Below, in pieces: positions 45,609-57,858 of a stretch of 64,000 nucleotides of DNA; position 1 is the stretch's first letter; each line of letters starts with the position of its first letter. Location of the stretch: NCBI GenBank assembly GCA_003996215.1, contig QJPP01007584.1, forward strand, positions 62,001 to 126,000. The letters are read 5' to 3'. The position numbers and the translations under genes are program-made. The notes beneath the pieces are model-generated. The model had not been told where the DNA came from and did not search any database. It saw only the letters and a program-made list of their open reading frames with translations. Source of the DNA: Jaltomata sinuosa (Eukaryota; Streptophyta; Magnoliopsida; Solanales; Solanaceae).

Positions 45609-47400
45609 AACACTGCCTCATATTTAGATCCTTATGGCTGAAAATATATTGAACACTACGATGGTCAGTAAAGATCTCACAGTGCACGCCATAAAGTTAA
45701 TGCCTCCAAATCTTCAACACAAAGACTACTACTGCTAACTCCAAGTCATGTGTGGGGCAGTTCCTCTCGTAAACCTTAAATTTTCTGGAAGCATATGCAA
45801 TAACATGGCCCTGTTGCATCAACACACAACCCAAACCAATACCAAAAGCATCATAGTACACGGTGAAACCATGACCCTCGACCGAAAGAGTAAGAATCAG
45901 AGTTGAAGTCAACAAGGCCTTGAGCTTCAGAAAGCTTGCCTCACACTCATCTGACCACTGGAACAGAACATTCTTCTGAGTCAATCTAGTCAATGAAGCT
46001 GCTATCAAAGAAAACCCCTCCACAAACTGTATGTAAAAACCCGCCAATCCGATGAAACTACGAACGTCGATAGGAGAAGTAGGCCTAGCCCAATCATGAA
46101 CTGTTGCAATCTTCGCCGAATCTACCATAATCCCATCTTTGGACACCACGTGCCCAAAGAATGCTACAGACTCAAGCCAAAACTCACACTTAGTGAATTT
46201 GGCATACAATTGATGATCTTAAAAGGTCTAAAGTACAACTCTAAGATGCTGCTCATGTTTCTCCCTACTCCTTGAATAAATCAGAATGTTATCGATGAAC
46301 ACAATCACAAATGAGTCCAAGTAGGCACTGAACACACGGTTCATCAACTCTATAAATGTTGTTGGGGCTTCAGTCAACCCAAAATACATGACTAGGAACT
46401 CATAATGGTTGTATCGAGTCCGAAATACTGTCTTTGGGATGTCTTCACCCCTAATCCTCAACTCGTGATAACCATACCTCAAGTCTATCTTAGAGAACAC
46501 CGATGAACCCTGTAGCTGGTCAAATAAATCATCAATACGCGACATCAGATATATTTTCTTAACTGTCACCTTATTCAACTACCTATAGTTAATACACATA
46601 CACATAGACCCATCCTTCTTCTTCACAAACAGAACTGGAGCACCCCACCGAGACACACTAGGCCTGATGAACCCTCTACTCAATATATCCTGGAGCTGAT
46701 CCTTAAGGTCCCTCAACTCAGTAGGTGCCATCTGATATAGCAGAATAGAATTGGGCTTGGTTCCTGGCTCAACATCGATAGCAAAATAAATGTCACGATC
46801 AGGAGGAAGACTCGAAAAATCAGAAGGGAACACATCCAAATACTTGCAAACCACAAGAACTGACTCAAAAGGAGGTGTGGTGGCACTAGTATCATGGACA
46901 TAGGCAAGATAGGCTAAGCGCCCCTTCCCAACCAACTGTTGTGTGCTCAGGAAAGATATAACTCCCCTCGGCATGTGGCTATCGGCACCCTTCGATATGA
47001 TAGAAGGAATACCAGGCATCCAAAGAGTAACAGTCTTGGTGAAGCAATCCAAGACTGCATGATAAGGAGACAGCCAATCCATGCCCAAGATCACATCAAA
47101 ATCAACCATATCAAGTACAACCAAGTCTACTCACGTCTTATACCCTAATATAGTCACCACACAAGCCCGATACACCTGATCCACTACTAAAGAATATCCT
47201 ACTAGGGTGGATACAGCAAGGGCGCAGGCAAGGACTCACAAGACTCCAGACGAGTAGCATAATAAGCAGATACATATGAGAATGTATACCCCAGATCAAA
47301 CAAAGCATAAGCAAACTGGTGAAAAATGGAGATTGTACTTGTGATCACAGTATTTGAAGCCTCGGCCTCTGTCCGGCCCAAAACTGCATACAAATGGCCC
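45609..47400 (-). pseudogene. pol: E8 pol: protease-RT-RNase H, truncated
   Basis: Protease: ALFDLGYTFSYVS (relatives have FDPGST; glycine-serine replaced) and DVILGMDWLSPYHAVLDC. RT: GFIRPSVSRWGAPVLFVKKK, stop in CINYR*LNKV (about 46578), FFSKIDLRYGYHEL-like sequence, and catalytic box FIDNIL (46284-46298), in which the second aspartate is asparagine. Stops at about 46216-46227 precede the RT connection (KFTKCEFWLESVAFFGHVV). RNase H begins with VYYDAFGIGLGCVL and goes to EIFTDHRSVQYIFSHKDLN, ending at the E6 border. Sequence differs clearly from E1, E4, E6 and E7, so it is a separate lineage. Confidence 0.9.
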
Positions 47401-49003
47401 CGACCACCATAACTGTCTGACCTACCGGACTGAGGACTACCTCTAGTAACCTGGGGATCACCCCTACTACCCTGTGAACTGCCTCTAACTGGAGGTGTCG
47501 GGGCCCTAGGGGCCTAAATTAATTGATCCCATCGCCTAGGGTTCTATGCCAACAGACACTTTCTACCAAAGTGGCCTATCTCGCCACACTCATAACAACC
47601 CTGGCAAAACATACTCCATTGTAAAAGCTCGACTGAATTAGAATAACCACCATGACCTGTGGACCTTGAATGAGCACCTCATAGGGTAGGAATAATACGC
47701 TTGCTACTCTGACCATCAGAAGTCTTAATGTTTCCTGAACAGGACGGCTCGGCTGGAAGCACTGCTGGTGCTGATCCCTACAACAATAGCCTCTACCACG
47801 TGCCTGTGAACTACTTAAACTACCCTGTGGTGGGGCCTCTGATTGCTACCCCTTTGGGCCTCGCAAAGTACGCCGTTTATAGTACAGGAATGATCTACCA
47901 CCTCGAGAAAGGACTGACCCGATTCTACCATACCCTTTGTGTCCAAGAAAAGCTGCAAAGTAAAACATCGAACAAAGCAGAGTACTCTGTCATGCTTGGT
48001 GGGAAGAATCATAGTGGCGTGTCTGGACAACTGGTGGAAACAAGCCTATACTCAGACACAATTATGGAGCGCTACTTTAATCTGGAGAACTGATCCATCA
48101 ACCGCTTTCTCATACTACGCAGTACATACTTCTCCAAAAAAGCTGCGGAGAACTAGGCCCAAGTAAGCGGAGGTGACCCAGCTGGTCTGCAAGCTACATA
48201 TGACCTCAACCACTGTTTAGCTAGATCATCCAGCTGAAATGCAGTATAATCTGCTCCATATGACTCAACTAACCCCATATTATGCAGTCTCTCCTAGCAG
48301 CTAGTCAGAAACTCTTATGCATACTCCCTAGAAGCACCCGAAAACCACGGAGGACCCAATCTCAAAAACCTACCGAGCATCTTCTGCTCCTCAGAAAACA
48401 TAACTCGCCCAATGGGAATAGGTGGAGAAACTGTAGGAACGGCTAATACCTCCAATCTGGGAGCCACAGCAGCAGGTTGCACTCCTAAACCATGTGCTGC
48501 CACCTGAGCTTAAGTTGACCCTCATCTCTATCCTGAGAACCAATCAAAGTGCCCGGCAAAGCTGCTGGTGGAGTCATACCCTCGAGAAACCCCAATAACT
48601 GAACCAAAGTATCCTGCAATATTGGAAGAGCCACGAAACTGGCTGGATGTTGGGCTGGCCTCATATGCTCCGGCTTATACTATACCTCATCAACTCTAAC
48701 CTCAGGCTCTGGTGATGGTAGTCTAGCCTAGGCCCGAGCTGGTGCTGCAGCCTATGCCCTACCTCGACCTTTTGGTCGACCTTTACCCCATCCCATAGCT
48801 GGGGCTCTAACTGCAGGTGCAGGGGCCTCGTCCTCACCCGCTGCAGATTTCATCCAATTCATCTGAGAAACAGTGAAACAAAGATACTTTGAAGTTGAAT
48901 AAGCCAAGGACACAAGACAAGAAATCAAACAAGATGACACATTTCCTAGGAATGTCCTATAGCCTCTCGCAGATTGGATATGGATGTCATCATACCGATC
49001 CAT
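47401..49003 (-). pseudogene. gag: E8 gag, heavily broken
   Basis: The minus strand has an intact CCHC knuckle (CYECGEIGHFGRKC) near 47570, preceded by a stretch with SFLEVVDHS and CEAQRG typical of the gag end in this group, and followed by a glycine/serine/arginine-rich linker. Upstream at 48900-48750 an alanine/proline- and arginine/glycine-rich N-part is read (AGEDEAPAPAVRAPAMGWG, GKGRPKGRGRA). Many stops and frame changes lie between. The 121-codon plus-strand frame at 47728-48093 is an antisense shadow. Confidence 0.75.
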
Positions 49004-49055
49004 GAGACTCTACTAGACACTTTTCTCTTGTACTGGCAAGACCGATGAACCTAGA

Positions 49056-49067
49056 GGTCTGATACCA
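49056..49067 (-). other. E8 primer-binding site
   Basis: The minus strand reads TGGTATCAGACC, close to the tRNA-Met type site, 4 nt after the LTR end. Confidence 0.8.
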
Positions 49068-49070
49068 TTC

Positions 49071-51931
49071 TATCACGACCTAAAATTGGGCCATGATGGA
49101 GCCTACATAACCCCCCAGTAGGCAAGCCAAACCCAATAATGCAGAAGAAAATAAAGCAATTAAAGTAAGGAAAAGCGGAAGACATAAATGAAAAAGATAG
49201 GGCTAATAGCATATATACATACCACTGTACTAAATATACAAAAGATATCCCTAATGTTTCCAAAGAGACAAAACATACACGAGAACCAACCCGAACCTGG
49301 TGTCACTAGTACAAGAGCGACTAAAGTAAGGAGTAGCTACACAACAAACTTTGTCGATCCAAAATACAAAATATAGATAAAATATACAAGATGGAAAGCG
49401 TGTAAAGTCTCCAAGGTGCTAGGAGCTTACCACGATCCAAACTGCAACAGGTCTCGAACGATGGAAGGATCAGTAAGAGTGGCTCGTACTAGGTGTTGCA
49501 TCATAAAAAGATGCAGAGTGTAGTCTGAGTACCAAGACAATGGGTACCCAGTAGGCATCATGGGCCGACCGAGCGTAGAATTATAATATATAAATATAAA
49601 TTATAGGAAAGCAGCTAAAATACAGGGATCCACCTGGAACTAGTTATAAAGGCAAAAATCGAAATAAGCAATCCAATAAACGGTAAAGTAATAACAAGAA
49701 CAAACCCAAATCAACCGACAATCCAAGAGCACCAAACCAATGCAATGCGATGGAAAGAATGATGTAATGTATGAATGCATAATAGTATAAACCCAAAATA
49801 CCACATCGGGTGTCCGGAATACTGCATCAGACTATACATATATGTATAAGTAGGTAAATGGAAAGTAAAAATGCGGAATAACGTATCAGGGGTCAGGAAT
49901 ACTGCATCAGACTATAAATCTAAGCATAAAATAGTATTTCCTCTCTTTCCTTCCAAAATCTGTATTAAAATCCCATATAATTTAATTCAATCCAAAAATC
50001 ACCGTAACCATAGTAAAACCCTATTTTGAACCAAAAACCTTGAAAAATACTCCCTTTCTGTATCAATAATATGTAATGCAGTATGAGCATGAATTATCCG
50101 TAACCAGAGAAAATCACACACAATCAAGGCAAAAAAGGGAAAAATACCCTCCTAACTAAGAGAACTGGCCTGGACCTCCATCTAAAACCAAGTTATGGCC
50201 TCGGGCCCATAGTTACACACAGCGGTAGAATAAGCGGATAAAATAGGAAAGTAAAAGTGAAAATCACAAGGAATCTCTACTCTACCTCTAAAACCTCCTA
50301 AAAGAAAATTAGGGATTCTATGTTAGCCACAATGATACTACGAGCTTCTAGGCTAAAGATAAACATAATAATCCTATACTATAATCCGAAATGGCTAATG
50401 AAAAGCAATAAATAGGATTTAAGCCTAAATCTACCTAAAGTCCAACCTAACATTCCAATAACATATAAATATATAAAATCTAACTAAACTCAGTCTAGAA
50501 AGTAAACTGTAACCTACCTTAGGGCCGAACTGCAAACACGAACCGTCACTCATGTGCCTTCCCCTTTCAAACAGCCTCAGAAAGCTACCACGATATCAAG
50601 AATATGATTCAGGTGTCAAAATGAGAAGAATGACACCAATATTGTTATAAGGAAAATTGGGCCAGAAATCGGGTCGGAAAATGACCCTCAAGGCCCGTGC
50701 AATGAAACAGAAATTAAAATTCATAATTATGCTCGTAGTGGATTAAGAAACCCATTCTCAAAAATTGAGCGCGAACGGAACTCATTAGGGGCTCAATATA
50801 GCCTCGAAGTGCTACTAATTCAAATGATTAAAAATGGAGAATTACAAGATTTTAAGGTGGAAACTTACCAATTAGTGAGTACGAAATGATCCTGAACCGA
50901 AAAAGGTAGATAGCACCATCTTTGGGGATATTGGGGTTCAATTTGGAGCTTGAGGAAGTGTTTTAATCGAGTAAATCGCATGGGAATGTTTTGAAATGAA
51001 AGAAATTAAGTTGGAGAAGGAAACTTGAAGCTGTCGGCCATGCCCTGCGCGAATGCAGCCAGGTGCTTCCTACGCGACCACGCCTACGCGGTCGGGCGCC
51101 TGCACACGCAAAGGACAGGAGCTAGCCGCGCCAGCCGCTTGCCTAGCATGTACGTAGGCCGGACAACGCGCACACGGGCGCATGATTCTGCATGTAGATG
51201 GCTATGCCTCCATGTAGGCGATGGCCTGGTGGTATCATGACAGCAACCAGCTGCCAACAAAAAAAGCCCAACATGAATTTTCTCCAACGGACCTTGGAAA
51301 ACACATTTGGGGTCCCGTGAACACAAACAAACTGAGCTATCCAATTAAAAATGGCATTCCTGACTCAATGGAATCGATGAAAATTCCAACGGAGGTCGAT
51401 TTTAATGAAAAGTAGGCCTCACACCTAAAACCAACTTTTGTAAAATAGAACCCAAGGGCCAATAACAGGTCTGAAAGCCTCAGAACCTGAACCAAAGGTC
51501 CCTCTAACCCAAAGTAGACATTCCAGAGCTAACAGTGCTGATGGAATTTCCATTTGAGGCTATCTTCTCTGAATGTTGACCAAGATCAACCCCACTAGCC
51601 TAACTATCCTGAAAACACAAAAAATAACACAAATCCAAAATGAAAACTCCCAAACCCAAACCAAGGGTCCCACTTGACCAAAATCCTAGTTCTAGAGCCA
51701 ACGAAACTACCAAAATTTTATTCTAAGCATGTTTACCAAGAAAGTTGACCAAAGTCAAAGATTTTCTAAGCTTAAGTTCTAAAATAGGGAAATGGTCATA
51801 ATGACCTAACGAACGGCCCGGGAACCAAACCATCAGTCCCGACAATTCATAAATGACCTGTAGTGGCTGAAGGAATGCTCAAAACACAGAAAAAGCATGA
51901 AAAATAGAAAATAACCTAGATGGTCATTACA
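49071..51931 (-). repeat. E8 5' LTR
   Basis: 2861 bp on the minus strand, TGTAATGACC to GGTCGTGATA. Related to E2 and E11 along its length. A donor-like G/GTAAGTTT starts at 50878; the matching acceptor position near 49497 reads GATGCAA, so it is lost. The segment 51040-51240 is GC- and CpG-rich (acgcgaccacgcctacgcgg) in an otherwise AT-rich LTR. Confidence 0.9.
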
Positions 51932-52560
51932 AATCATTTCCCGGTAGCATGCAAATTTGATTGGCGTGGCCCCATCCAAAGTGATGAAAGTGCTTTCTCA
52001 AAATCCTCATCACATTTTCTTGTTACTCGGTTGACAACATCATAGAGATGGGAACTTCCTTCATCTCATACTCACCAAGGGCTTCACCTAATTTTCCCTC
52101 GATAGTAATAATAAACACAACTCTATAGTCATCCAATGGTTTAGTAGGTTGGTATACGTTGAACATGACTTATTCGCTCCCCACATTGAAATTGAGCTCT
52201 CCTAGCTCCACATCAACAAGGGCTCTTCTGGTGGAAACAAGTGGACACCCCAAAATAATGGGCACCTCAAGATAAACATCATAATCCAAGACCATAAAAT
52301 CAGCTGGCAAGATAAACTTATCTACCTTTACAAAGACATCAAACAATATCCCTACTTGGCTCTTAATTGAATGATCAGCCATTAATAACCTCATTGATTT
52401 AGGCTTCGGAGTACTTAAGCCTAACTTTTTAAATATCACAAGGGGCATCAAGTTGATACTTGCCCCGAGGTCACATAATTCCTTTCTAAACATAAACACC
52501 CAATGGTGCAAAGGATGGTGAAATCTCACGGATCCTACCATTTAGGAGCTATATTGCTCA
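51932..52560 (-). pseudogene. pol: E9 protease (Athila/Tat type), fragment
   Basis: The minus frame 52541-52170 has the Athila/Tat protease signature CDLGASINLMPLVIFKKLGL, then LLMADHSIK, ILFDVFVKVDKFILPADFMVL and PIILGCPLVSTRRALVDVE. This is a retropepsin in which DLGAS replaces the D-T/S-G of other families, as is usual for this clade. The frame breaks at 52170 and continues with conserved linker sequence (YEMKEVPIS) to the E8 border. The catalytic motif is intact but the polyprotein is not. Confidence 0.85.
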
Positions 52561-52759
52561 TCATGACAACATTACAACTATGGGAGACGTCAACCGTCCC
52601 CACATCAATCACCCATTTCTTCTTCAGCAACTCTTTCATAAACTTAGCATAACCCAAAAGTTGCATAAGAGCATCAACAAAAGGAATATTTATAGAGAGT
52701 GTGCTGAATATATCTACAAACTTCTTGAATTGGTTATCTTTCTTTTTCTTGATTAACCT

Positions 52760-55093
52760 CTAAGGATACATAAGAGGATTTATAGGCAATGACCTTGGCA
52801 CACTTGGATCTTCCTCTTCGATCTCAATAGCAATTTGAGAAGGCAACTCTGCTCCATCCTTATCCTCATGTGGGCTATCATCATCAACAATCATATTGGG
52901 TGCACTAAGCTTCACCCCAGTATTTGGACTCTCATCACTCTTTTTCTCAATCATGACTTCCTCTTCTATCTTGTTATCTCACTCTCTCACAACTTCCATG
53001 GTTGGTTTTCTCACACTACTAATCATTCTTCCACTTCGAGTCATAATTGCCATCATATAGCCATCATTTTTTGGATTCACAAGAGTGTCACTTGGAAGAG
53101 TACCTTTCAAACGTGGGTTCATTTGAGAATAAAGATAATTTATTTGAGCATCTAAGTGCTTGATAGATGCCGAATATGAACTCATTGTTTGATGAAGAGT
53201 GGATACCTCACTTATTAAATCTTTCACCCTACTATCCATCGATTCAACACTTTTTAATACTTGAGACAACATGTCTTCCATCTTAGAATGTCCAGGGTTA
53301 GTCACACTTTGTTAGTAAGGAGACTCATCGGCTTTTGGTGTAGGAAAATAAGTATTAGCACTATGGTGATTGTAAGAGTTTGGGGCTAAAATAGTCCCTT
53401 AACTATTAGAGTAGGTTCATTTTGGTCCTTCAAATATAACTCTGAACATATTTAGTCCCTTAACTTTACTAAAGTGGAGCACTTTTGATCTCCCTAACAA
53501 AATTCGTTTAAACATAATAGTGTTAAACCCATGTGGCAACCCACGTGACTTGTAAAATACAAACTCATAGAGTTTAAATGTTAGCTATTATGAGTATATA
53601 TTTAATTTTACACGCTCTTAAACACAATTAAAAAGAAATTCGCACACCCTTCACCAAATTACTAGCTACGCCACTGACTTTAAGACCATTTTGTTACTGC
53701 AATTAAGAAAATGGTTATTTTTTTCGAGTGGGCAGATTATTGTGTTCTAAAATATTGTCTTCAAATATAAATAGCTACTACTATATTAATCCTAAAAAAT
53801 TAAGAAGACAAGAAAGAAAGAAAATGTATATCAATTAAGAAAGAGATAACACTGTCAAATTTACACCGTTAGAAAATTATCCTTTTCGTTAATTTTTAAC
53901 ATTATTATGTTAGGAAGACCAAAAGTGCTTCACTTTAGTAAAGTTAAGGGACTAAATATGCTCAGGATTATATTTGAGGGACCAAAATGAACCTACTCTA
54001 ATAGATGAGGGATAATTTTAGCCCAAGACTCGTGATTGTAACAATCACCGTATCTCTCACATTCTCTCCATTGAGCTTGCTCTCTATCTCTCTATTAAGG
54101 GCCGTTGTCTCGGTTCTAACCTTTATTCTTATCTTTCGGGCGCCAAGGACCTCGGTTGGTACCTTGATATCTGAGTTGAGAACCCACTGCTAGAAAACAA
54201 AGCTCCTCATTTCCCAATGCATGAGTACCAACTCCATCATGATCAGTCAAACCATATGTACCAATGGTATTGACACTCTTTGTCATGGCTCCCATCATAT
54301 GTATGGACAATAGATCGATTTACGTCATTATTTTGGCCATGGTCTCATCTTTTTCCTCCTCCTTTCTCATCATTTAACTCGTCATAATAGATGAAGTAAC
54401 ACCCAGTGAGACATTGGCTTCTCTAGTATACCACGCCCTATTGGTTTTTGTCATTTGATCTAAGAGGGCTTCAACAAGACCATAGTTTTGGTCCATAAGT
54501 GTCCCACCCACAATGTTATTCGCCACTAATTTTTTCATAGAGTCTAGAGCTCTATAGAAGCTTTGAAGGAGAACATTATCCAGCAACCCATAGTTTGGAC
54601 ATAATAGAAGCTTTTTCTTGAACCTTATCCATGCTTCATGCAATGGCTCATCTAGTAGTTGTCAAAAGTTGGTGATATCATCCCTCAACTACATTATTCG
54701 AGAAGGTGGGAAAAAACTTATCAATAAGGCTTCAACTAGTACAATTCATATTGTAATAGAGCCCTTCGGGAGCTTCTCAAGCCACGCTGTTGCTTCCCCC
54801 ATAAGAGAGAAAGGGAATAATTGGAGTCAAATCAACTCTTGGGATATATTGTTGATATTGAAAGGCTGGCATATTTTGACAAAGTTGTGAATATAACAAT
54901 AGACATCTTCATGAGCCATCCCTCTAAAGAGTCCATTCATTTGTATCAAATGAAGCATCGTGCTCGTCACATGGAACACGATATTTACAATGGTTGGGGG
55001 TTGGGGAATTGCACCTACAGAACTATGGACCACCGGTCCATCTTCCACATCCATAAATTCATCAATACTCTCTTGGTCACTCGCTTGACTCAT
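52760..55093 (-). pseudogene. gag: E9 gag, split by the MITE E10
   Basis: The likely start is the ATG at 55093 (MSQASDQESIDEFMD). The region up to 54827 contains HVTSTMLHLIQMNGLFRGM and EDVYCYIHNFVKICQPFNI. After a shift come conserved pieces of the retrotransposon gag domain (MGEATAWLEKLP) and, at 54643-54374, LHEAWIRFKKKLLLCPNYGL and MTKTNRAWYTRE. E10 lies at 53376-54031. Downstream (53305-52979) is a probable coiled-coil stretch (LKSVESMDSRVKDLISEV), followed by YMMAIMTRSGRM, then an acidic segment 52954-52760 (IEIEEEDPSVP). Several frames and stops are involved. Confidence 0.82.
53376..54031. mobile_element. E10: Mutator-like MITE with 123-bp inverted repeats
   Basis: The element of 656 bp starts GAGTTTGGGGCTAAAATAG and ends CTAATTTTAGCCC-type sequence (…ttttagcccaagactc). 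The terminal inverted repeats extend about 123 bp (53376-53498 and 53909-54031) with few mismatches. Identical 10-bp flanks gtgattgtaa (53366-53375 and 54032-54041) are the target duplication. The middle is AT-rich with no open frame of note. Long inverted repeats, a 9-10-bp duplication and no transposase indicate a non-autonomous Mutator-like element. It is inserted in E9 gag and so is younger than E9. Confidence 0.88.
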
Positions 55094-55187
55094 GGGTACC
55101 CTGTTCACAACAACAAAAAAAGTGAAAGAGAACAAACACTCAACAAAGTGAACTAAACGACAATCAAATGGCAAATCAAGAACCATT

Positions 55188-55202
55188 CCCCGACAATGGC
55201 AC
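55188..55202 (-). other. E9 primer-binding site region
   Basis: The minus strand reads TGCCATTGTCGGGG close to the LTR end, a decayed form of the TGGCGCCGTTG-type site common in Athila/Tat elements. Confidence 0.55.
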
Positions 55203-55208
55203 TATTTT

Positions 55209-56657
55209 TTATGACGTTCAAAAGTACTCTCCCATAGGAGGTGGTAATGATCATCATACAAAATAATAAATAAACCCAACCGATGTCGAGGTCATATCCA
55301 CGTAGAATAAAGTAATGATTCGCAAATAAATTATCGAATAGCAATCACTAGAGCGAGTAAGTGTTCAAGCAAACAAAAGTAAAAGTTGGGGAAAAAGGTT
55401 TTGGAATTAAAAATATCACAATTTCAACACGAAAATAATTGTAAACACAATTTGATGATCAAGAGAAGGAAAACTAGGGGTATGCTTCCGATGGGGTTCT
55501 ACAATGGGCTAGGGAATTGATTAATCATGCAAATATTTGATTATAGGTATGGGTAACTTGGTTCTAGCTATATTTGATAGTCTTTTAACCTTCTAAATAT
55601 ATGAACCATGGCCTTTGCTCAAGAACCATAGCTTTATCATAAAATAACCAATTAATACTTGGGTAAATCACACTATTTCTAGCGTAGATTTTTAGATGAG
55701 AATTTCCTTTGATCAAATTATTTCTAGCCTTAATCTATGGTGGAAATCCCAAATCACCACTATTGAATTCCTACACAATTTATGAACTCCCCTTTCAAGC
55801 AAGAACAAAATCAGTAAACTCAATTAATATTTGCAACCATCAATTTTATAATTAAACCTTGAAGAATTCAATAGACTCATACTAAATAATCAACTATAAG
55901 CATAATTAATCAATACCCATATCCGAATTCAAACACCCATCATGCTCATACCCCTAGAATAGGATTTAGCTGCTCATATTAAAGGAACAAGAGAATATAC
56001 CAAATGGGTTTCACAAAATTCCATTAATATTAAGCTATTTTCCAATTTCAAGCTCAAATTCTTTACAAATGGTGTTTTTCAATAAGGAAGAAGAAAAGAG
56101 AAAAATGTACTCTCAATGCTCTTTCCTGGGGGAAGTAAAAATTGTATTATATCTCAGGTACACACCCCAAAAAGGGTTTTAGAACCTTCCCAAATACATC
56201 ACATGACTTTGGACAAAAATACCCTTCGGGGCTAGTGCGATCGCACCCTGCATTGTGCGGCTCGCATGTGCTTTCTTTTCCAAATAGTGAATTTCACTGC
56301 CTGTGCGATTAGGGTACGAAGGAGGGTGAGATCACATCTTGCAATATGTGGCTTCCATACTGGTGACTGCTCAAGCAGTCTTTGACTTTCCTTCTATGAT
56401 CGCACCTATATTTTGCAGGTGCCATTGTGCGGCTCGCATGTCTATCACCCTTCTTGACAGTTTCTTCCTCTTTTTTGATCACCTTCACAGTTTAACTTCT
56501 TTTTGAGCTCTTTGGATTTAATTCCTTTGCTTTTTTTCTTGACCAAGAGTACATGCATTTACATCAATAAAGGAAATAAATACCTCAAATTCTCATTAAA
56601 ACATGGCAATAACTCATGAATAAAGGCTCAATAAGTTGGTAGATTACCAACTTATCA
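55209..56657 (-). repeat. E9 5' LTR
   Basis: About 1449 bp on the minus strand, starting TGATAAGTTGGTAATC at 56657 and ending near GAACGTCATA at 55209; the inner border is uncertain by a few bases. The terminal hairpin (arms 56631-56641 and 56645-56655) equals that of E3. A GC-rich zone with gcgatcgcaccctgc-like words is at 56230-56450. Confidence 0.78.
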
Positions 56658-57858
56658 ATGGATACCTCCTAAAATTAATTGAGGAATACGTAAGCTGATC
56701 CAAACATCAGTTCAATAAGGAAGTCTATGATATATGGTGGTTCAAATATCCCAAGCTACTCAACTCGAGAAAATATTTACACTACTACAGGTTTAGCTAT
56801 TATAACTCAGAGAACTATTGCACTTGTAACATGTTAACTTTTCAAATATTTGCTAACCCTATATTAAATTAAAATCAATCTTTTCATGCATTTAAAGAGG
56901 AACAAAAGAGAAATTTAGAAAGCACTCATTTATTTGTTATAGTAAAATTTACAAGAAGACTTTTTTATGCCCCCTTAAGTACTACATAACCTCTTTTATA
57001 TTGGAGTTGGAACACTAGTACAAGACAAATCTATATTATATAGTACAATACATACCTATATAACATGTCACACTTATCTGACATAATGGTCTCATAAACA
57101 TGCGAAAATGGCCCTAATAAAACATGAAATATGGTAAAGTATGTGATGGCCTATGCAAGTGGGGTAAGATTTTATCTTATTTTGGTTAGCACATGAAACC
57201 ATGTAGAGATCATGTGATACTATGTAGTAAACATGTGAAAGTAGGATAGGAAGGTTTGTTTTGGTATGAGTAGTAAATTTTTATGGGTAATTTACAGAGG
57301 TAAGTGGTTAAAAACTTGCACACATCATCAAGTATTATCTAATGTGGTAGTGTTTGAGGGTGTTGATGGTGGTCTTATGTATCCTTCATCCATTCACCAT
57401 TTAGCACCATATTGTTTTTGAGAAGTTCTTGGTTTCCCAGGCTTCTTTTTAACAACCTTGTGTAATAATATTTTCTGTTAGATGATCCTACTATATTATG
57501 CTCCAGTGTTTGTGTGTTCTAATATGGAACATTTAATCTTATGATTGTGATGGCTTAAGTGACCTCATCTTTGGTAATTTCATATGTTAATTGGTACTTC
57601 TTCGCTGCTTGTCAGACTTTTCCCATTGAGGATGGTTATTGGTGTAATTTCAATGTGCCTACTCCATTGGTCATATCTCATTTGAAATGTACTTCTTTTT
57701 CTTGAAAATAAATCTTTGTGCTTCATAATATTTATCTACTATGGACGAAATGGAAATGGGGAATTTCCAGCAGAATGAGATTTCTAGCTATCTCTGCACC
57801 TTTTCATCAATATTTTTTCTTAACTAAGTAACATTAATATCTTGGCATCACAGAAATT
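56658..57858. other. AT-rich unannotated stretch
   Basis: No coding region, terminal repeat or RNA gene is recognisable. It is probably flank of E9 or very old repeat sequence. Confidence 0.5.

Larger units (their letters stand above)
45609..51931 (-). mobile_element. E8: gypsy element of another family, 3' half missing
   Basis: On the minus strand: 5' LTR (51931-49071), primer site, gag, protease, RT, and part of RNase H, where it is cut by the E6 insertion at 45608/45609. Integrase and the 3' LTR are absent. The LTR has the TGTAATGACC start seen in E2 and E11. It lies inside E9; aatca (51932-51936) would be one target duplication copy. Confidence 0.9.
51932..56657 (-). mobile_element. E9: Athila/Tat-like gypsy element, 5' half
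   Basis: On the minus strand: 5' LTR (56657-55209), primer-site region, gag with MITE E10 inside, protease, then cut at 51931 by E8. RT, integrase and 3' LTR are not present; E3 may be its 3' end. Gag and protease motifs separate it clearly from the Tekay-type elements. Confidence 0.85.

Noticed and set aside
47728..48093. 121-codon plus-strand open frame starting MFPEQDGSAGSTAG
   Set aside because: It lies antisense to E8 gag, whose minus-strand translation shows gag-like SFLEVVDHS and CEAQRG and a CCHC knuckle just downstream; the plus frame has no domain and no promoter context.
51025..51344. Opposite-strand open frames over the GC-rich part of the E8 LTR
   Set aside because: CpG-rich non-coding LTR sequence; frames on both strands are open because stop codons are AT-rich.
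52835..53155. 106-codon plus-strand open frame rich in H, S and L
   Set aside because: Antisense shadow of E9 gag, whose minus frame has the recognisable MTRSGRM and acidic segments.
54618..55156. Two overlapping plus-strand open frames
   Set aside because: Both are antisense to the E9 gag domain read on the minus strand.
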